Source of the DNA: Azorinus chamasolen
Lineage: Eukaryota > Mollusca > Bivalvia > Cardiida > Solecurtidae
Direction of reading: 5' to 3'
Assembly: GCA_963576725.1 (NCBI GenBank)
Contig: OY755236.1
Location: 63,586,636-63,650,635 of the forward strand
DNA length: 64,000 nt
Shown here piece after piece: positions 10,289-20,983 of the stretch. Below the pieces are notes generated by a model. That model worked only from the letters and a program-made list of their open reading frames with translations. It was not told the origin of the DNA and did no database searches. Each line of letters starts with the position of its first letter. The stretch's first letter is position 1. Position numbers and translations under genes: made by a program.

Positions 10289-11576
10289 ATTAGCTGGAGG
10301 AATGACAAACAGTGCCACATACAGTTGAACATAAGTAGGGTAATATTTGTAATAGATGCCCATACCTACTTCACAGACTGCATTCTGACTGTGTCAGCTC
10401 GACTGCATTCATATTTTGTACAGACGAGTTAAAGGGAAAATAGAATTCTAATTAAGGCCCCCACTTTACAAAATGTATTGCCCATGGGGGGCCTCTATTA
10501 CAGATTTTACGGTATCTGAAACTTCAAGGGACCGTACAAATTACTTAAAATTAAAATTAAGATTTAAAATCTGGACAATAGCTCTAGTTCAAAGCTTACT
10601 GCAGGTCTAAAGTAATGATGAAAGCTCCTGTAGGAGCATTACTTTCAACCTGCATTAAACTCTCACATGTGTTCTAGATACGCATAGTGATTATGTTCTG
10701 TGTTGTAAATTTCAGAAGGACTGAATTTTTACTTCAAGGTGTCCCAAATTATTTCTTATGAAACCAGAAGGCTTAGAGATCTCATATTTGATCTGAAGCA
10801 TTATGTTGAAGACCTCTACCAAACTTGTTCAAACTAGGCTCCTGGGTAATATTGACCCAAACCTGGGGTACCATAGTTTCAAAAGAAATGTATACAACAT
10901 TTCTCTAAACTGGTATTCCAACAGAGAAGAATTTAAATACTTTTAGGCAGAATTTCTCTCTGCATGACTTTCACCCTGCATTAATCTTGCTCTATTCTGT
11001 TTGCAAAAGCTTAAAAACATGTTTGTATGAAGGAAAAGTGTCAGCTTAACCCTTTGAATGCTGAATGGTCCATTATACTTCTGATTTTGACCCATGAGCT
11101 GTGACCTTTAGGATGAGTCCACCCATAGAGGTAAAACGCATCAAATACCATGTATTTATTTCAGAGTTACCTACCTTTCCGGTGTAATAAGGCTATTGTG
11201 CCTTCTGTGTCTAAATTAACTCGATAATCCAGTTAGAGTCCAATCAGTCCTGACTTACCCATATATTAGAGTTATTGCAACTTTTTATAGAAAAGTGCAG
11301 TCAAGGCTCAGCGCTCAAAATCGAACTATAATGCAAATTCAGTATGAAAAGCTTGGATTTGCAGAGGGATTTTGAATGATAAACAGTGCAGACCCTGATG
11401 AGAGGGTTCCTCTAGGAGCTCTCTGATCTGACTCCACACTTTTTTCACATTCTAGAACACTCAGTTTCCACATTCAAACAATTAATACACTACATGATGA
11501 AAGCATTGCAGAATAAATGAGCTTTCTGAAAGCAATGCAGAATAAAGGAGCTTTCTGCTTTACTTTTGTTCGGTAT
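10289..11576. repeat. Mixed degraded hairpin repeats
   Basis: At 10503-10775 is a J-type element (TTCAAGGGACCGTACAAATTA; hairpin AAAGTAATGATGAAAGCTCC), also present at 54583-54865. At about 10900-11010 is a P1-like remnant (TTTAAATACTTTTAGGCAG). At 11380-11450 a decayed GCAGACCCTGATGAGAGGG hairpin occurs. A short direct repeat (GAGCTTTCTG...GCAATGCAGAATAAA) lies at 11500-11555. No exon is seen. Confidence 0.55.
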
Positions 11577-12030
11577 TAATTGATCCATTACCTGATGCGT
11601 ATTCATGTAAGAAATATTTATTGGTTAACAGTTTACTCAATGGATATCCATGTAAGCAAGAATGGCATCATGAATATTAATTAGGTTAATTGTTATAATA
11701 CATGTAGCACATGGACACATGAGTTTTTGGGTATGGCAGAAACTATATTGTATCATAAGTGAATACAGACCTTGATCAAACGGCTCCTACAGGAGCCATC
11801 TGATCTTGGTCTACTCAGTTTGCAAAGGGGTAGAAAGGCATATTTATGGAGTTAGAGTTAAATGGCATATGAACACAGGAAATTTTGGTCATGGCAGAAT
11901 CTGTTGTATCTATTAAATTCCATAAGCAAACAGAGCAGACCCTGATCAGATGGCGTCTACAGAAGCTGTTAGATCTGGATCTACGCTGATTACCAAGGTG
12001 TTAAAAGGCGTCTCTGTGAGATAAAGGAAT
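11577..12030. repeat. Two T1 MITE copies
   Basis: The first runs from about 11577 to GAGTTAGAGTTAA at 11862, with an internal second left end at 11625. The second (to about 12030) keeps GCAAACAGAGCAGACCCTGA but has lost its right end. Confidence 0.6.
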
Positions 12031-12047
12031 TAGTAGCAAATGTCTCT

Positions 12048-12751
12048 TAGCCCTTTACCCTAGAGGTGTCATTGATAGGAACGATACAGATATGTCATCG
12101 ATTCACTTCAGTTGATTCGATATCGATACTAGTTTCAAAATATCAATACAAATGGAGGACAAATAAACACCTTTCCACGGGCTATATTTCTTACAGGTTG
12201 GTAACTTCTTGCATACTTGCAGTGAAATTCTTTACGCCATTTTCCGGTGTTTACTTCCAACTTACTTGTTTACAGTTCGAAAAATAAAGTTAAATATCTT
12301 GGAAGTGTAGCAGTATAGTATAACCGACAAAGGATGTACAGTATTCTTTTATATAAGTATATTGAAAGTTTAGACTTTTTACACTCAGATGGGTGTAACT
12401 ACAGAGCATAAATCATTTTCTTGTATAGAAATGGATATATCATAGATATTTTTCCATCAATATATCGATACAGAAATTTCCATTAATGACACCTCTACTT
12501 TACTCCAAAGAAACATGTACTCTTTATAACGCCTTTACAAATAGAGTAGATCCAGATCAGATTGGTCCTGCAGGAGCCACCTGATCAGTGTCAGCTGTTT
12601 TTGCTTATGGAATCACATAGATCTGAATATAGATTATATAGATCTGCCGTGGCTAAAAGTTCTTGTATTCATACGTCGTAATAAAAATGTGGCTAATTGG
12701 TATAATGAATTCATTCTTTCTTACATAGATATTCATAGAGTAAATGGTTAA
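12048..12751. mobile_element. T1 MITE split by a hAT-like MITE
   Basis: The left T1 end TTAGCCCTTTACCC (12048-12060) and the remainder CTTTACTCCAAAGAAACATG (from 12498) are separated by the hAT-like insert. The T1 resumes with the hairpin ATAGAGTAGATCCAGATCAG and ends AGTAAATGGTTAA at 12751. Confidence 0.75.
12061..12497. mobile_element. hAT-like MITE with 8-bp target duplication
   Basis: Terminal inverted repeats are TAGAGGTGTCATTGATAGG on the left and the complement of TAATGACACCTCTA on the right; subterminal ATCGATTCA/TATCGATA motifs occur at both ends. It is flanked by CTTTACCC (12053-12060) and CTTTACTC (12498-12505), matching at 7 of 8 bases, as expected of hAT elements. The 73-codon ORF inside shows no transposase motif. 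Confidence 0.8.
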
Positions 12752-12760
12752 ATTGGCTTT

Positions 12761-12970
12761 TTAACTCTTTGCATGCTGAATAATAAGTTGTCTGTCAAAA
12801 ATTTTGTCTGCTGCAATATTTAAAAAATGTTTTTCCATTCCTTCCATTATTGTAACTATACAATCTACAGGGCAAAACATTGTTGATCTGTGCAAACAGT
12901 TTGGATCCAAATTAGACGCTGAGTGACACGGAGTCTCATCAAGATCCAAATTGTTTTACTCTTTGATTGT
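12761..12970. mobile_element. T3 MITE, degraded right end
   Basis: It begins TTAACTCTTTGCATGCTGAA. The hairpin is GCAAACAGTTTGGATCCAA facing AAGATCCAAATTGTTTTAC. The right end is lost near GTGAATTCG. Confidence 0.7.
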
Positions 12971-13040
12971 GAATTCGAAATAAATGGAAAAAATCGTTGT
13001 TGTCAGAATAAAGGAAGGAGACAATTTGCAAATGCTTATT

Positions 13041-13550
13041 AGAGCTCCAGATAAGATGCGTAAATTAAAACATTTTCATGTAACGCAAGGTTGCCACGCA
13101 TCAGGGAAAAGTCAGGGAATATTTTTTTTCAAGGTCAGGGAATTGTCAGGGAATTTTAAGAACTCAGGGAAATTTGAAAATATAGGCAACTATCAGGGAA
13201 TTGTCAGGGAATTTTGAAAACATGAGAATGATGGTTAATTTTTTTAAAAAATCCATTAACAACGAATAACGTATTACAGCAATTATGACAGAAAGACCAA
13301 ATTTCGTGATGAAATGTGTTAGGGAAATTTGAAATTATGACAGGGAAATGTCAGGGAAATGTCGGGGAATTTTGTTCCTTCTGATTTGTGGCAACCCTGT
13401 AAAGGTTCTTTGTTTCTCTAGCAACCCTATGTTGTGACCACTCTTTAGAATCGTCGCGAAGAGACTATTCTAAAGAGTGGTCACAACATAGGGTTTGGTG
13501 GAGAAATGACCGATTTTAGTATTTGGGTATGCACGCTTATCTGTAGCTCT
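13041..13550. mobile_element. H1 palindrome split by a TTGCCAC element
   Basis: Outer arms are AGAGCTCCAGATAAGATGCG (13041) and CTTATCTGTAGCTCT (to 13550). The inner arms, CTATGTTGTGACCACTCTTT facing AGAGTGGTCACAACATAGGG, fold around GAATCGTCGCGAAGAGACTATTC. The left half is interrupted by the 13086-13399 insertion. Confidence 0.8.
13086..13399. mobile_element. TIR element CAAGGTTGCCAC...GTGGCAACCCTG
   Basis: Inverted termini CAAGGTTGCCAC (13086) and GTGGCAACCCTG (to 13399) bound an interior full of degenerate TCAGGGAA motifs separated by short A/T tracts. It sits inside the H1 copy, so it is the younger insertion. No coding capacity is seen. Confidence 0.75.
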
Positions 13551-14292
13551 GGCTTATAGATACATGTAGTACAGAATGTAGTTACAATAGTTGCTGCTTT
13601 ACGGAGATCCAACCGCAGATAGTGAATTTCATGATAATGGATTACTCTCGAGCCATACAGCTTGAAAGCAGTCTCAAAGTTTGGCATAATGTTGTTTTTT
13701 GTAGTAGATGAGAATAAATGTATTGAAATAAAGTCTTTTGAGTTTGCAAACAGGATAGAAACAGATCAGAAGCTGTATTTAACCCTTTACCTGATGCCTT
13801 TTATACCTTAGGAAATGGTGTAGATCCAGATCAGGTGGCTCCTGTGGGAGCTATATGGACAGGGTCTGCTCTGTTTGCTTATGATATAATGTAAATCTGA
13901 TATATCATTATAATGCCATTATAAAATTCAGTAGATAAATATTCATGATATCATTATTTCTTACATTAATATTTATGAGGTAAACAATGTGACACATGAC
14001 CCAGTTTCTGCACTGTTTTCCACCTATCAAAGCCCATGCTGTTTGCTGACTTGTATAAGAACCAGTATAGACCTGATCAATCACCACAGTTTAACACTTT
14101 CCCTGTTCTGTATGTAGGCCAAATTTCATTACCTACTGAATATTCATTAACACAGTAGTTATAAAGAAATATGGAAGGTGAAACATTTTAGACAGTTTAG
14201 AGAGCATAGAAACAGATCTATCAAATTCTATTGGCGGACAGAACATTGTTTGCAGATGCCTCAAAACATGTTTATATGAGGGAAAGGGTTAA
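13551..14292. repeat. T1 MITE copies (13782-13983, 14088-14292)
   Basis: The first begins TTAACCCTTTACCTGATGCC and keeps GTGTAGATCCAGATCAGGTG...GGTCTGCTCTGTTTGC. The second runs from TAACACTTTCCCTGTTCTG to GAGGGAAAGGGTTAA and shares its right TTAA with the next element. The stretch 13551-13780 holds no clear feature. Confidence 0.7.
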
Positions 14293-14533
14293 CACTTTAC
14301 TCCATGAATGTTCATGTTAGAAATAAAGACATCATGAATATAAAATTTTATTAGATTAATTGTTATAACAGCACATGGACACAGGAATTTTGTCATTGGC
14401 AGACACTGAAGAATCATTTCTATATCATGCCATTAGCAAACAGAGCAGATCCTGATCATACGGCTTATACAGGATCTGTGGGATCTTGGTCTACTCTGTT
14501 TGCAATGGTGTATTTATTTGAGTAAAAGGTTAA
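14289..14533. mobile_element. T1 MITE sharing a TTAA with its neighbour
   Basis: It begins at the TTAA (14289-14292) that also ends the previous element and finishes AGTAAAAGGTTAA at 14533. The hairpin is GCAAACAGAGCAGATCCTGA facing GGTCTACTCTGTTTGC. Confidence 0.8.
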
Positions 14534-14677
14534 ATGACTGATCTGGTTCTACAATTCTTCTCAAATTCCTAAAGCTTGGTTTACAAATACCGAGACTAAT
14601 TGATTAGTTTTAATTCATGCTGCCATATGTCTACCAATTTATAAATTGTACCTTATTACCTATCTCTTATTTCCCAG

Positions 14678-14836
14678 GTACAGCAGATATGCCAGAGCTA
14701 CCATGTTCAGATTTGGGTTCTGAAAGTGGATTATCTGTGGATGCACCAAACAAATTCTTACCACAACAAGATGTACAAAATGTAATCCTCCAAGTCATCA
14801 ATCGAGGACTTGAGTGTTCTCATAGCTTACCTGAAG
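14678..14836 (+). CDS. Exon 3: linker exon with two cysteines
   Basis: Acceptor TTATTTCCCAG at 14677 and donor GAAG|GTGAGA at 14837; phase 1-1, 159 bases. It encodes TADMPELPCSDLGSESGLS and ends ECSHSLPE, residues 164-215. I do not recognise a named domain. Both cysteines may pair with those in exon 4 as part of a divergent sushi-like unit. Open-frame length, splice consensus and phase agreement with exon 2 support it. Confidence 0.85.
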
Positions 14837-15807
14837 GTGAGACATTTTTTTTCTGAATATTTCTGTATGTATTTACAACATCATTTTGGGAGGCATTGTT
14901 TTTGCTCCGTTTCTTATTATTATGATATTGTTTTTGGTTTGTCAGTCCATCCGTCCGGTGTCATATCTCTGTAACGGATTGACAGAATTCAATGTAACTT
15001 GACATGAATATATGTTATCACTGGGGCACCATTTACATGTTACTTTTCCAGATCGCTTGCGGCATTTAGGAGTTGTTGCCCTTGTATACACAAAAATGAC
15101 ATATTTTTTTCCGTCCGGTACCATATCTCATTAACGGATCAATAGAATTCAATGAAACTCGACATGAATGTTTGTTATAACTGGGGCATCATTCCAATGT
15201 ATTACTTTTCCAGATAGCTTGCAGAATTTAGGAGTTATTGCCCCTTTGTATGCAAAAATGACATTTTTTTTCCAACCGATACCATATCTCTGTTACAGAT
15301 TGACCGAATTCAATGACACTTGACATGAATATTTGTTATCACTGGGGCATCGTTCCCATGTATTACTTTTCCAGGTCACTTGTAACATTTAGGAGTTATT
15401 GCCCTTTGATTCTCTAAATTAATATATTTTTTCCGTCTAATGCTATATCTATGTAACGGATTGACAGAATTCAATGAAACTCAACATGAATATTTGTTAT
15501 TGCCGTGGCATCATTCCCATGTATTACATTTTAAGATGGTGTATGGCTTTTATGAGTTATTTCCCTTTGATACACAAAAATCATATATTTATTGCCCGTA
15601 TTCCCTGTAGTAGATTGTAGTAGATTGGATCAGATGCCATAGTGGAGACACGTCAGCCAGTCTAGGTCTATACTTTTTGTAATACAATATGGCACATATC
15701 CCCTTGCTGTGGCTTATTCAGTATCAAAACATGTACAAAATTATTGAAGATTGGCATAGAAAGCAATAATTTGGCCCTATATTCATAAAGTTGGTCAGAA
15801 TATCTAT
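14837..15807. repeat. G1-type element with roughly 160-bp tandem core (about 14890-15600)
   Basis: Four diverged units share ACGGATTGACAGAATTCAAT, ACTGGGGCATCATTCCCATG and TAGGAGTTATTGCCC. The beginning GGGAGGCATTGTTTTTGCTCC resembles the GGGGCATATTGTTTTTG head of the 29.3-kb copy. The stretch 15600-15807 shows no clear feature. Confidence 0.7.
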
Positions 15808-16021
15808 TTAACTCTATGCATGCTAAGTAATTTTTCGTCTGTAACAATTGTCATCTGCTTCAGTTCCAAAAATAAAATTTCTCTCATTTCTTCGCAGAAA
15901 TATGGTCAAAGTGACAAACAGTTTGGATCCTGATGAGATGCCGCATTATGCGGCATCTCATCTGGATCCAAACTGTTTGCATAGGTAATCACGGTTTCAC
16001 TGCTAATGTGTAAAGAGTTAA
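15808..16021. mobile_element. T3 MITE with a near-perfect hairpin
   Basis: It runs from TTAACTCTATGCATGCTAAG to GTGTAAAGAGTTAA. The hairpin is ACAAACAGTTTGGATCCTGA facing CATCTGGATCCAAACTGTTT, with GATGCCGCATTATGCGGCATC at its apex. Confidence 0.9.
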
Positions 16022-16103
16022 GGTATGTATCAAAGGCAAGTAAAACCTGGTTGAGCGATCCAGGGCTGCCATAGCACTAATGTTTTAATTGATTATCTAA
16101 AGA

Positions 16104-16128
16104 CCCCCCCCCCCCCCCCCCCCCCCCC
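16104..16128 (+). repeat. Poly-C run of 25 bases
   Basis: Twenty-five consecutive C residues in an intron; the length is probably uncertain in the assembly. Confidence 0.95.
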
Positions 16129-16239
16129 AATTGTTTGCCGTTTTACTAGATAATACCTTTGGCAGGGGATATCAATTCTATGAATTTGCTTGTTCTTTTT
16201 TCCTATTCTTCTTCTTTAGATTATTTTTCTTCCGTCATG

Positions 16240-17040
16240 AACTTGTTTGACGCTTTTTTGGTAAATATGTGATGGTCTGATCTTAATGAAACTTCACATG
16301 ACAGTTGCTGATTATATGCAGATGTGCATCCCACTTTTGATTTGTTTAAATCCCAATAGCAACCAAACAGTGGGCTCTGAATTTAGATAATGTTTGGCGA
16401 AGTTACATATCATTTGATTTTGCTGAAAATTGGTATCATGGGATATTTTAGTACTTTAAATCGATTGGTAGGGGTTTCAAAAGGATTAGTTGCCATGGTA
16501 ACTGTATGGTGACTCTGATTGGTTTAAATGTGGATCTTTTTCGACAAATTTAGACTTTGCTGAAAATTGATATGTCAGGACATTTTGGCACTCCGAATTG
16601 ATAGGTAGGTTTTATTTGATTTGTAGGTCAAATAATTTGTTGCCATGGTAACTGAATGGTGGGCTCTAATTGCTCAAAATTTAGATATTGTTCGAAGTTG
16701 CTGAAAATTTGCATTGAGGGGTATTTGGGTACCCCAAAACCAATGAAGTTGTTTTGAAAGATTTGATTGCAAAAGTAATTGTATGGTGTCCTCTGATTAT
16801 ATAGTCACAATTTACCGTACAGATGATTAGATTTTTGGTAAGATGGAGTGTATGGGTACCTCGAAAGTAATGGCAGTAGTTTCAAAAGTGTTGGTTGCCA
16901 TGGTAACTTAGTGATGGCCAGTGATATGTTGAAATGTACATATTTTGCTCATCAATACCTGTTGTCCATTTTGTTTGGGGAACATTCTGTAACAGATTCC
17001 TTTACAAATAGATCTTGTTACAATAATATGTTTTAATATT
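16240..17040. repeat. I1 diverged tandem array
   Basis: Units of about 110 bp repeat GGTTGCCATGGTAACTGAATGG, GGGCTCTGATTGG and TTTAGATATTG-type motifs. It is homologous to 49.9-50.65 kb and to a fragment at 4.6-4.8 kb. The right end GTTGTCCATTTTGTTTGGGG...AGATCTTGTTAC is also found at the right end of the 4.8-kb copy. Confidence 0.75.
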
Positions 17041-17122
17041 TTCTCTGTCTTTAGTAAGTTTTTATTATTGTACCGGGTATATCTTTGCTATAAACCAAAA
17101 CTAAGATCTTTTTTTTTTTCAG

Positions 17123-17215
17123 TCTTCGAATGGGGATGGTATAGTTCAATTTTGGTTTGTATGAATTCAACAACAGCTCTGTATGGAGAATGCAGACAGC
17201 CTATATTCATCAAAT
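17123..17215 (+). CDS. Exon 4: short linker exon with two cysteines
   Basis: The acceptor is TTTTTTTTTCAG at 17122 and the donor is AAAT|GTGAGT at 17216; phase 1-1, 93 bases. It encodes FEWGWYSSILVCMNST and YGECRQPIFIK, residues 217-246. Together with exon 3 it could form one divergent disulfide-bonded module. NST is a possible N-glycosylation site. No closer family is recognised. Confidence 0.83.
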
Positions 17216-18383
17216 GTGAGTAAATGTATTTATAAATTTTAATAGATGTATAGTATGTTTCTAAATTTGATTGTAGAAACATCTAAATTCTTGTACATTA
17301 ACTACCATTTAAATGTTTCTTCAATTATTCCTGAAAGTTTTTTTGGTTAAAACTTAGTTCTACCATATACCCAAGATTGTGTTTTGTTTGTGTTTTTTTT
17401 TATTGTTTTACTAATTTAGTAAATGTGACTTAAATATATATTTAAGTATACAACCTGTTGCAAACATGGGATGGCCTTTTTAAAGCAGTCCAGATAAGAT
17501 GCGTAAATTGAAACATTTTCAAGATAACAGGTCCTTTATTTCTCCACCCAAACCTATACTGTGGCCACTCTTTAGAATTGTCTCGCAGAGACGATTCTAA
17601 ACAGTGGTCACAGTTTAGGGTTTGGTGGAGAAATGACGATTTTTGTATTTAGGGATGCACCTTTTATCTGTAGGTCTGTTTTAGCTATTCCATTTTCCAA
17701 AGGAAAAAACGTGGATATATTGCTGTAACCTTTGTGTCATCATTGTACAAAAGCTTTGACATTTTCAGAGGTCCATTGTGTCATCATTATACAAAAATTT
17801 TAACATTTTCAGAGGTCCAGATAAGATGCGTAAATTTAAACACTTTCATAATAGCTCCTTTATTTCTTCACCAAACCCTATACAGTGACCCTCTTCAAGA
17901 CGATTCTAAAGAATGGTCACAGCGTAGGGTTTGGTGGAGAAATGACATTTAAGTATTTGGGTACGCACCTTTATTTGTAGCTCTACATTTTGTTACAGTT
18001 TACACATCAGTAAAGCTATCCCTTTCAAATTTCACATACTCACCTGTACAAAGGCTACAAACTAATTAACCCTTTCAACGCAGAAGATGCATGCTCTATC
18101 ATTTGCAAACAGTGTAGACTGTTAAAACCCCTGTCACACCAGGGTGGCGTTCTCACGGCGACTCCACAACATCTAAGAAAAATGCAGAACGCCGAGCCCT
18201 GCGCAACTGTTTAGAACCGTCTTATTGAGACAATTTAAAGAGTGGTCACTCTATAGGGTTTGATGGAGAAATAAAGGTGTTACTCTTGACACTGCTTTTA
18301 TGTATGCATCTTATCTAGAGCTCTGATGGATATTCATCAGGGAAAGGTTGTACCTTATTCATAAGCTGTCAATCTGTTTTCAG
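17216..18383. repeat. Two H1 palindromes (17488-17685, 17813-17983) and an H1 remnant (18190-18325)
   Basis: Each H1 copy has CCAGATAAGATGCGTAAAT on the left and the GGGTTTGGTGGAGAAATGAC arm on the right, around a TTTAGAATCGTCTC-type apex. A T1-like fragment (TTAACCCTTTCAACGC) lies at 18066. The stretch 17216-17480 has no clear feature beyond A/T-rich tracts. Confidence 0.7.
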
Positions 18384-18587
18384 ACAATGACGTATGCCCG
18401 GGCATTCAGCATCATTCATCAGTGACCACCACAGGCTGTACTAGTAACAGTGGCATATGTGATCTGTCTTGCAGTCAGTCAGGCCAAACTCTTTCTGCTC
18501 CTTTTGCTCGACAGATCCCATGTGGGCCACTTGGTGTATATTACCAAAGAAATCCATACCGCCTACCTGTGATACCACCATGTACAG
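18384..18587 (+). CDS. Exon 5: sushi/CCP-like module
   Basis: Acceptor CTGTTTTCAG at 18383 and donor ACAG|GTAGGA at 18588; phase 1-1, 204 bases, residues 248-314. It encodes NDVCPGIQHHSSV, TGCTSNSGICDLSCSQSG, QIPCGPLGVYY and VIPPCT. The spacing C...C...C...C with a terminal IPCGPxG...PPC resembles a sushi (complement control) module, though the usual tryptophan is replaced by VYY. An extra cysteine pair is visible. The split last codon (G|TA) joins exon 6 directly as Val. Confidence 0.88.
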
Positions 18588-18641
18588 GTAGGACATTCTG
18601 GGGGAAATACTGGTATACAGTGAAACCCCTCTTAATCGGAA

Positions 18642-18841
18642 NNNNNNNNNNNNNNNNNNNNNNNNNNNNNNNNNNNNNNNNNNNNNNNNNNNNNNNNNNN
18701 NNNNNNNNNNNNNNNNNNNNNNNNNNNNNNNNNNNNNNNNNNNNNNNNNNNNNNNNNNNNNNNNNNNNNNNNNNNNNNNNNNNNNNNNNNNNNNNNNNNN
18801 NNNNNNNNNNNNNNNNNNNNNNNNNNNNNNNNNNNNNNNNN
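18642..18841. other. Assembly gap, 200 N
   Basis: Exactly 200 N, a conventional scaffold-gap length, so the true size is unknown. The gap begins in a P1 terminus (CAGTGAAACCCCTCTTAATC), which suggests a collapsed or unassembled repeat. Confidence 0.99.
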
Positions 18842-20470
18842 CTCAAGGGTTTGGCTTAGGATCTTCAAGCTTGCTGTGTTGATTAGTCATGACCACTAGA
18901 TGACCCCTATTTTTTAGCTAACCAGAGAGCACTTTTGTGCTCAGGGTGAGCTTTTGTGATCGCCTGATGTCCTTCGTCCGTCGGCGTGCGTCGGCGGGCG
19001 TCAACAATTTCAACCTTTAAAAGCCTTCTCCTCTGAATCTACAAGGTTCTCAGCTTTCATCTTTGGTACATAGCATCATCTGTAGGTCCTCTACAAAAGT
19101 TATATAAATCATGCCCCTGGTGTTAAAATTGGCCAGCCCCAGGGGTGTTCAGTTTTCAATAGAAACATATAGTGAAAACCTTGAAATTCTTCTCCTGAAA
19201 CTAGAAGCTTCTCAGCTTTCATATTTGGTACATAGCTTCAACTTCAGGTCTTCTACAAAAGTTACATAAAATATGCCCCTAGAGTCAAAATTGGTCCCAC
19301 CCCAGGGATTGCCAGTTTTTTGTAGCTGACTGCTTAAACAGCCCATGGGATCACTAGTTATACATAGGAAAAACTTTAAAAACCTTCTTGTCAAAATTAA
19401 ACTACATGTCCCAGAGTTTAAATATTAGTTGTATAGATTTACTTAACATACCTTTATGAGTTTTATTAACATCATAGTTCTGAGGTTAAAATTGGCCCTG
19501 CCCTGTGTACATAGACTTGGTTCCCCCTTAAATCAGACTGAGACTAGCCAGTGTGAGTGTTATGTAATCACCCTTAGCCTGATCAGTAGAGTAGAAATTG
19601 TGTTTAGACAAATAACACACACTCATTTTAGATTGAGAAATCTATTTGGATAATTCTCAAAAAGCAGGAAGCTCTTTAAGCCTTTTTTTTTTATACCTAT
19701 GCCTTGCATTAAGCTGCCAGCTATCATTATAGAGCCTATCAGTGTAGTATCTGTTGTGAAGTTCAGCTTAATACAAGTTCCAGTGTTCTATGCACTATCC
19801 ATTATTTCAGTATTGTGATGTTATCTGCTTCAGAATTGTTGTCTGCTTGTTTAAGTTTGTTCACACTTTTTAGCTCACCAGAGCATAAAATGCTCAGGGT
19901 GAGCTTTTGTGATCACCTGATGTCCATCCTCCTGCGTCGTGCGTTGTCAGTCGTCAACAATTTGAACCTTTAAAAATCTTCTCCTCTGAATCTACAGGGT
20001 TCTCAGCTTTCATCTTTGGCACATAGCATCATCTTTAGGTCCTCTACAAAAGTTATATAAATTATGCCCCTGGGGTCAAAATTGGCCCCGCCCCAGGGTT
20101 TCTTATTTTCAATAGAAACATGCAGTAAAACTTTGAAAATCTTCTTCTCTGAAACTGAAAGGCTCTCAGCTGTCATATTTGGCTCAGAGTATCATATTCC
20201 GGTCCTCTACAAAAGTTATATAAATTATGGCCCTGGGGTCAGAATTGGCTGCGCCCCAGGGGTGGGGAGTTTTCAATAGAAACATAGTGAACTTTGAAAA
20301 TCTTCTTCCTTTGAAACTGAAATGCTTCATAGCTTTCATATTTGGCGCATAGCATCATATTCAGGTCTTCTACAAAAGTTATATAAATCATGCCACCAGG
20401 GTCAAAATTAGTCCCACCCCAGGGGTAACAAGTTTTTCAAAGCTGACTTACATAGCTATTTATAAACAAT
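18842..20470. repeat. S1 elements with tandem cores
   Basis: Two S1 heads (TAGCTAACCAGAGAGCAC at 18917 and TAGCTCACCAGAGCATAAAA at 19873) are each followed by a roughly 160-bp core containing AGGTCCTCTACAAAAGTTAT, AATTATGCCCCTGG and CAGTTTTCAATAGAAACATA. The stretch 19420-19860 is lower-copy sequence that recurs at 57.9-58.25 kb as part of a segmental duplication. Confidence 0.8.
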
Positions 20471-20623
20471 TGCTGGTGTCTATTTTAAGCATACATTTAA
20501 AGGGAGATTATCTCCCTTTGCCCTTTTTTTATAACAACTGGATTGTCTCCCTTTTTGGTAGTAACTCTGCAGTAATATTGCAGACCTAAACAATGAAAGT
20601 TTTTGCACAGTAAATCAGACAAT

Positions 20624-20983
20624 TAACCCTTTACTCCATAAATATGCCTTTCTACACCTTTGCAAACAGAGTAGACCCAGATCAGATGGCTCATGTAGTA
20701 GCCATCTGATCAGTCTGCTGTTTGCTTATGATATGATATAGTGCAAAGTGTGTTACATTATTTTCATTTTGTGTACAATATACTTATATGTTTTTTAACC
20801 CTTTCCCTCCTGTTAACACTTTTTTCACACATTTGCAAACAGAACAGACCCAGATCAGACAGCTCCTATAGCAGCTGTCTGACCAGGGTTTGCTCTGTTT
20901 GTCAATGGAATTTGAAAGATGTTTCTATGAATATTCAATAGGTATTTAAATTTTGAATAAACATAGAACAGGAGAAGGGTTAA
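20624..20983. repeat. Two T1 MITEs
   Basis: The first begins TTAACCCTTTACTCCATAAA (about 20624) and includes the GCAAACAGAGTAGACCCAGA hairpin. The second is bounded by TTAA at 20795-20798 and 20980-20983 (189 bp) and lacks about 60 bp found in its counterpart at 58826-59073. Confidence 0.8.
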
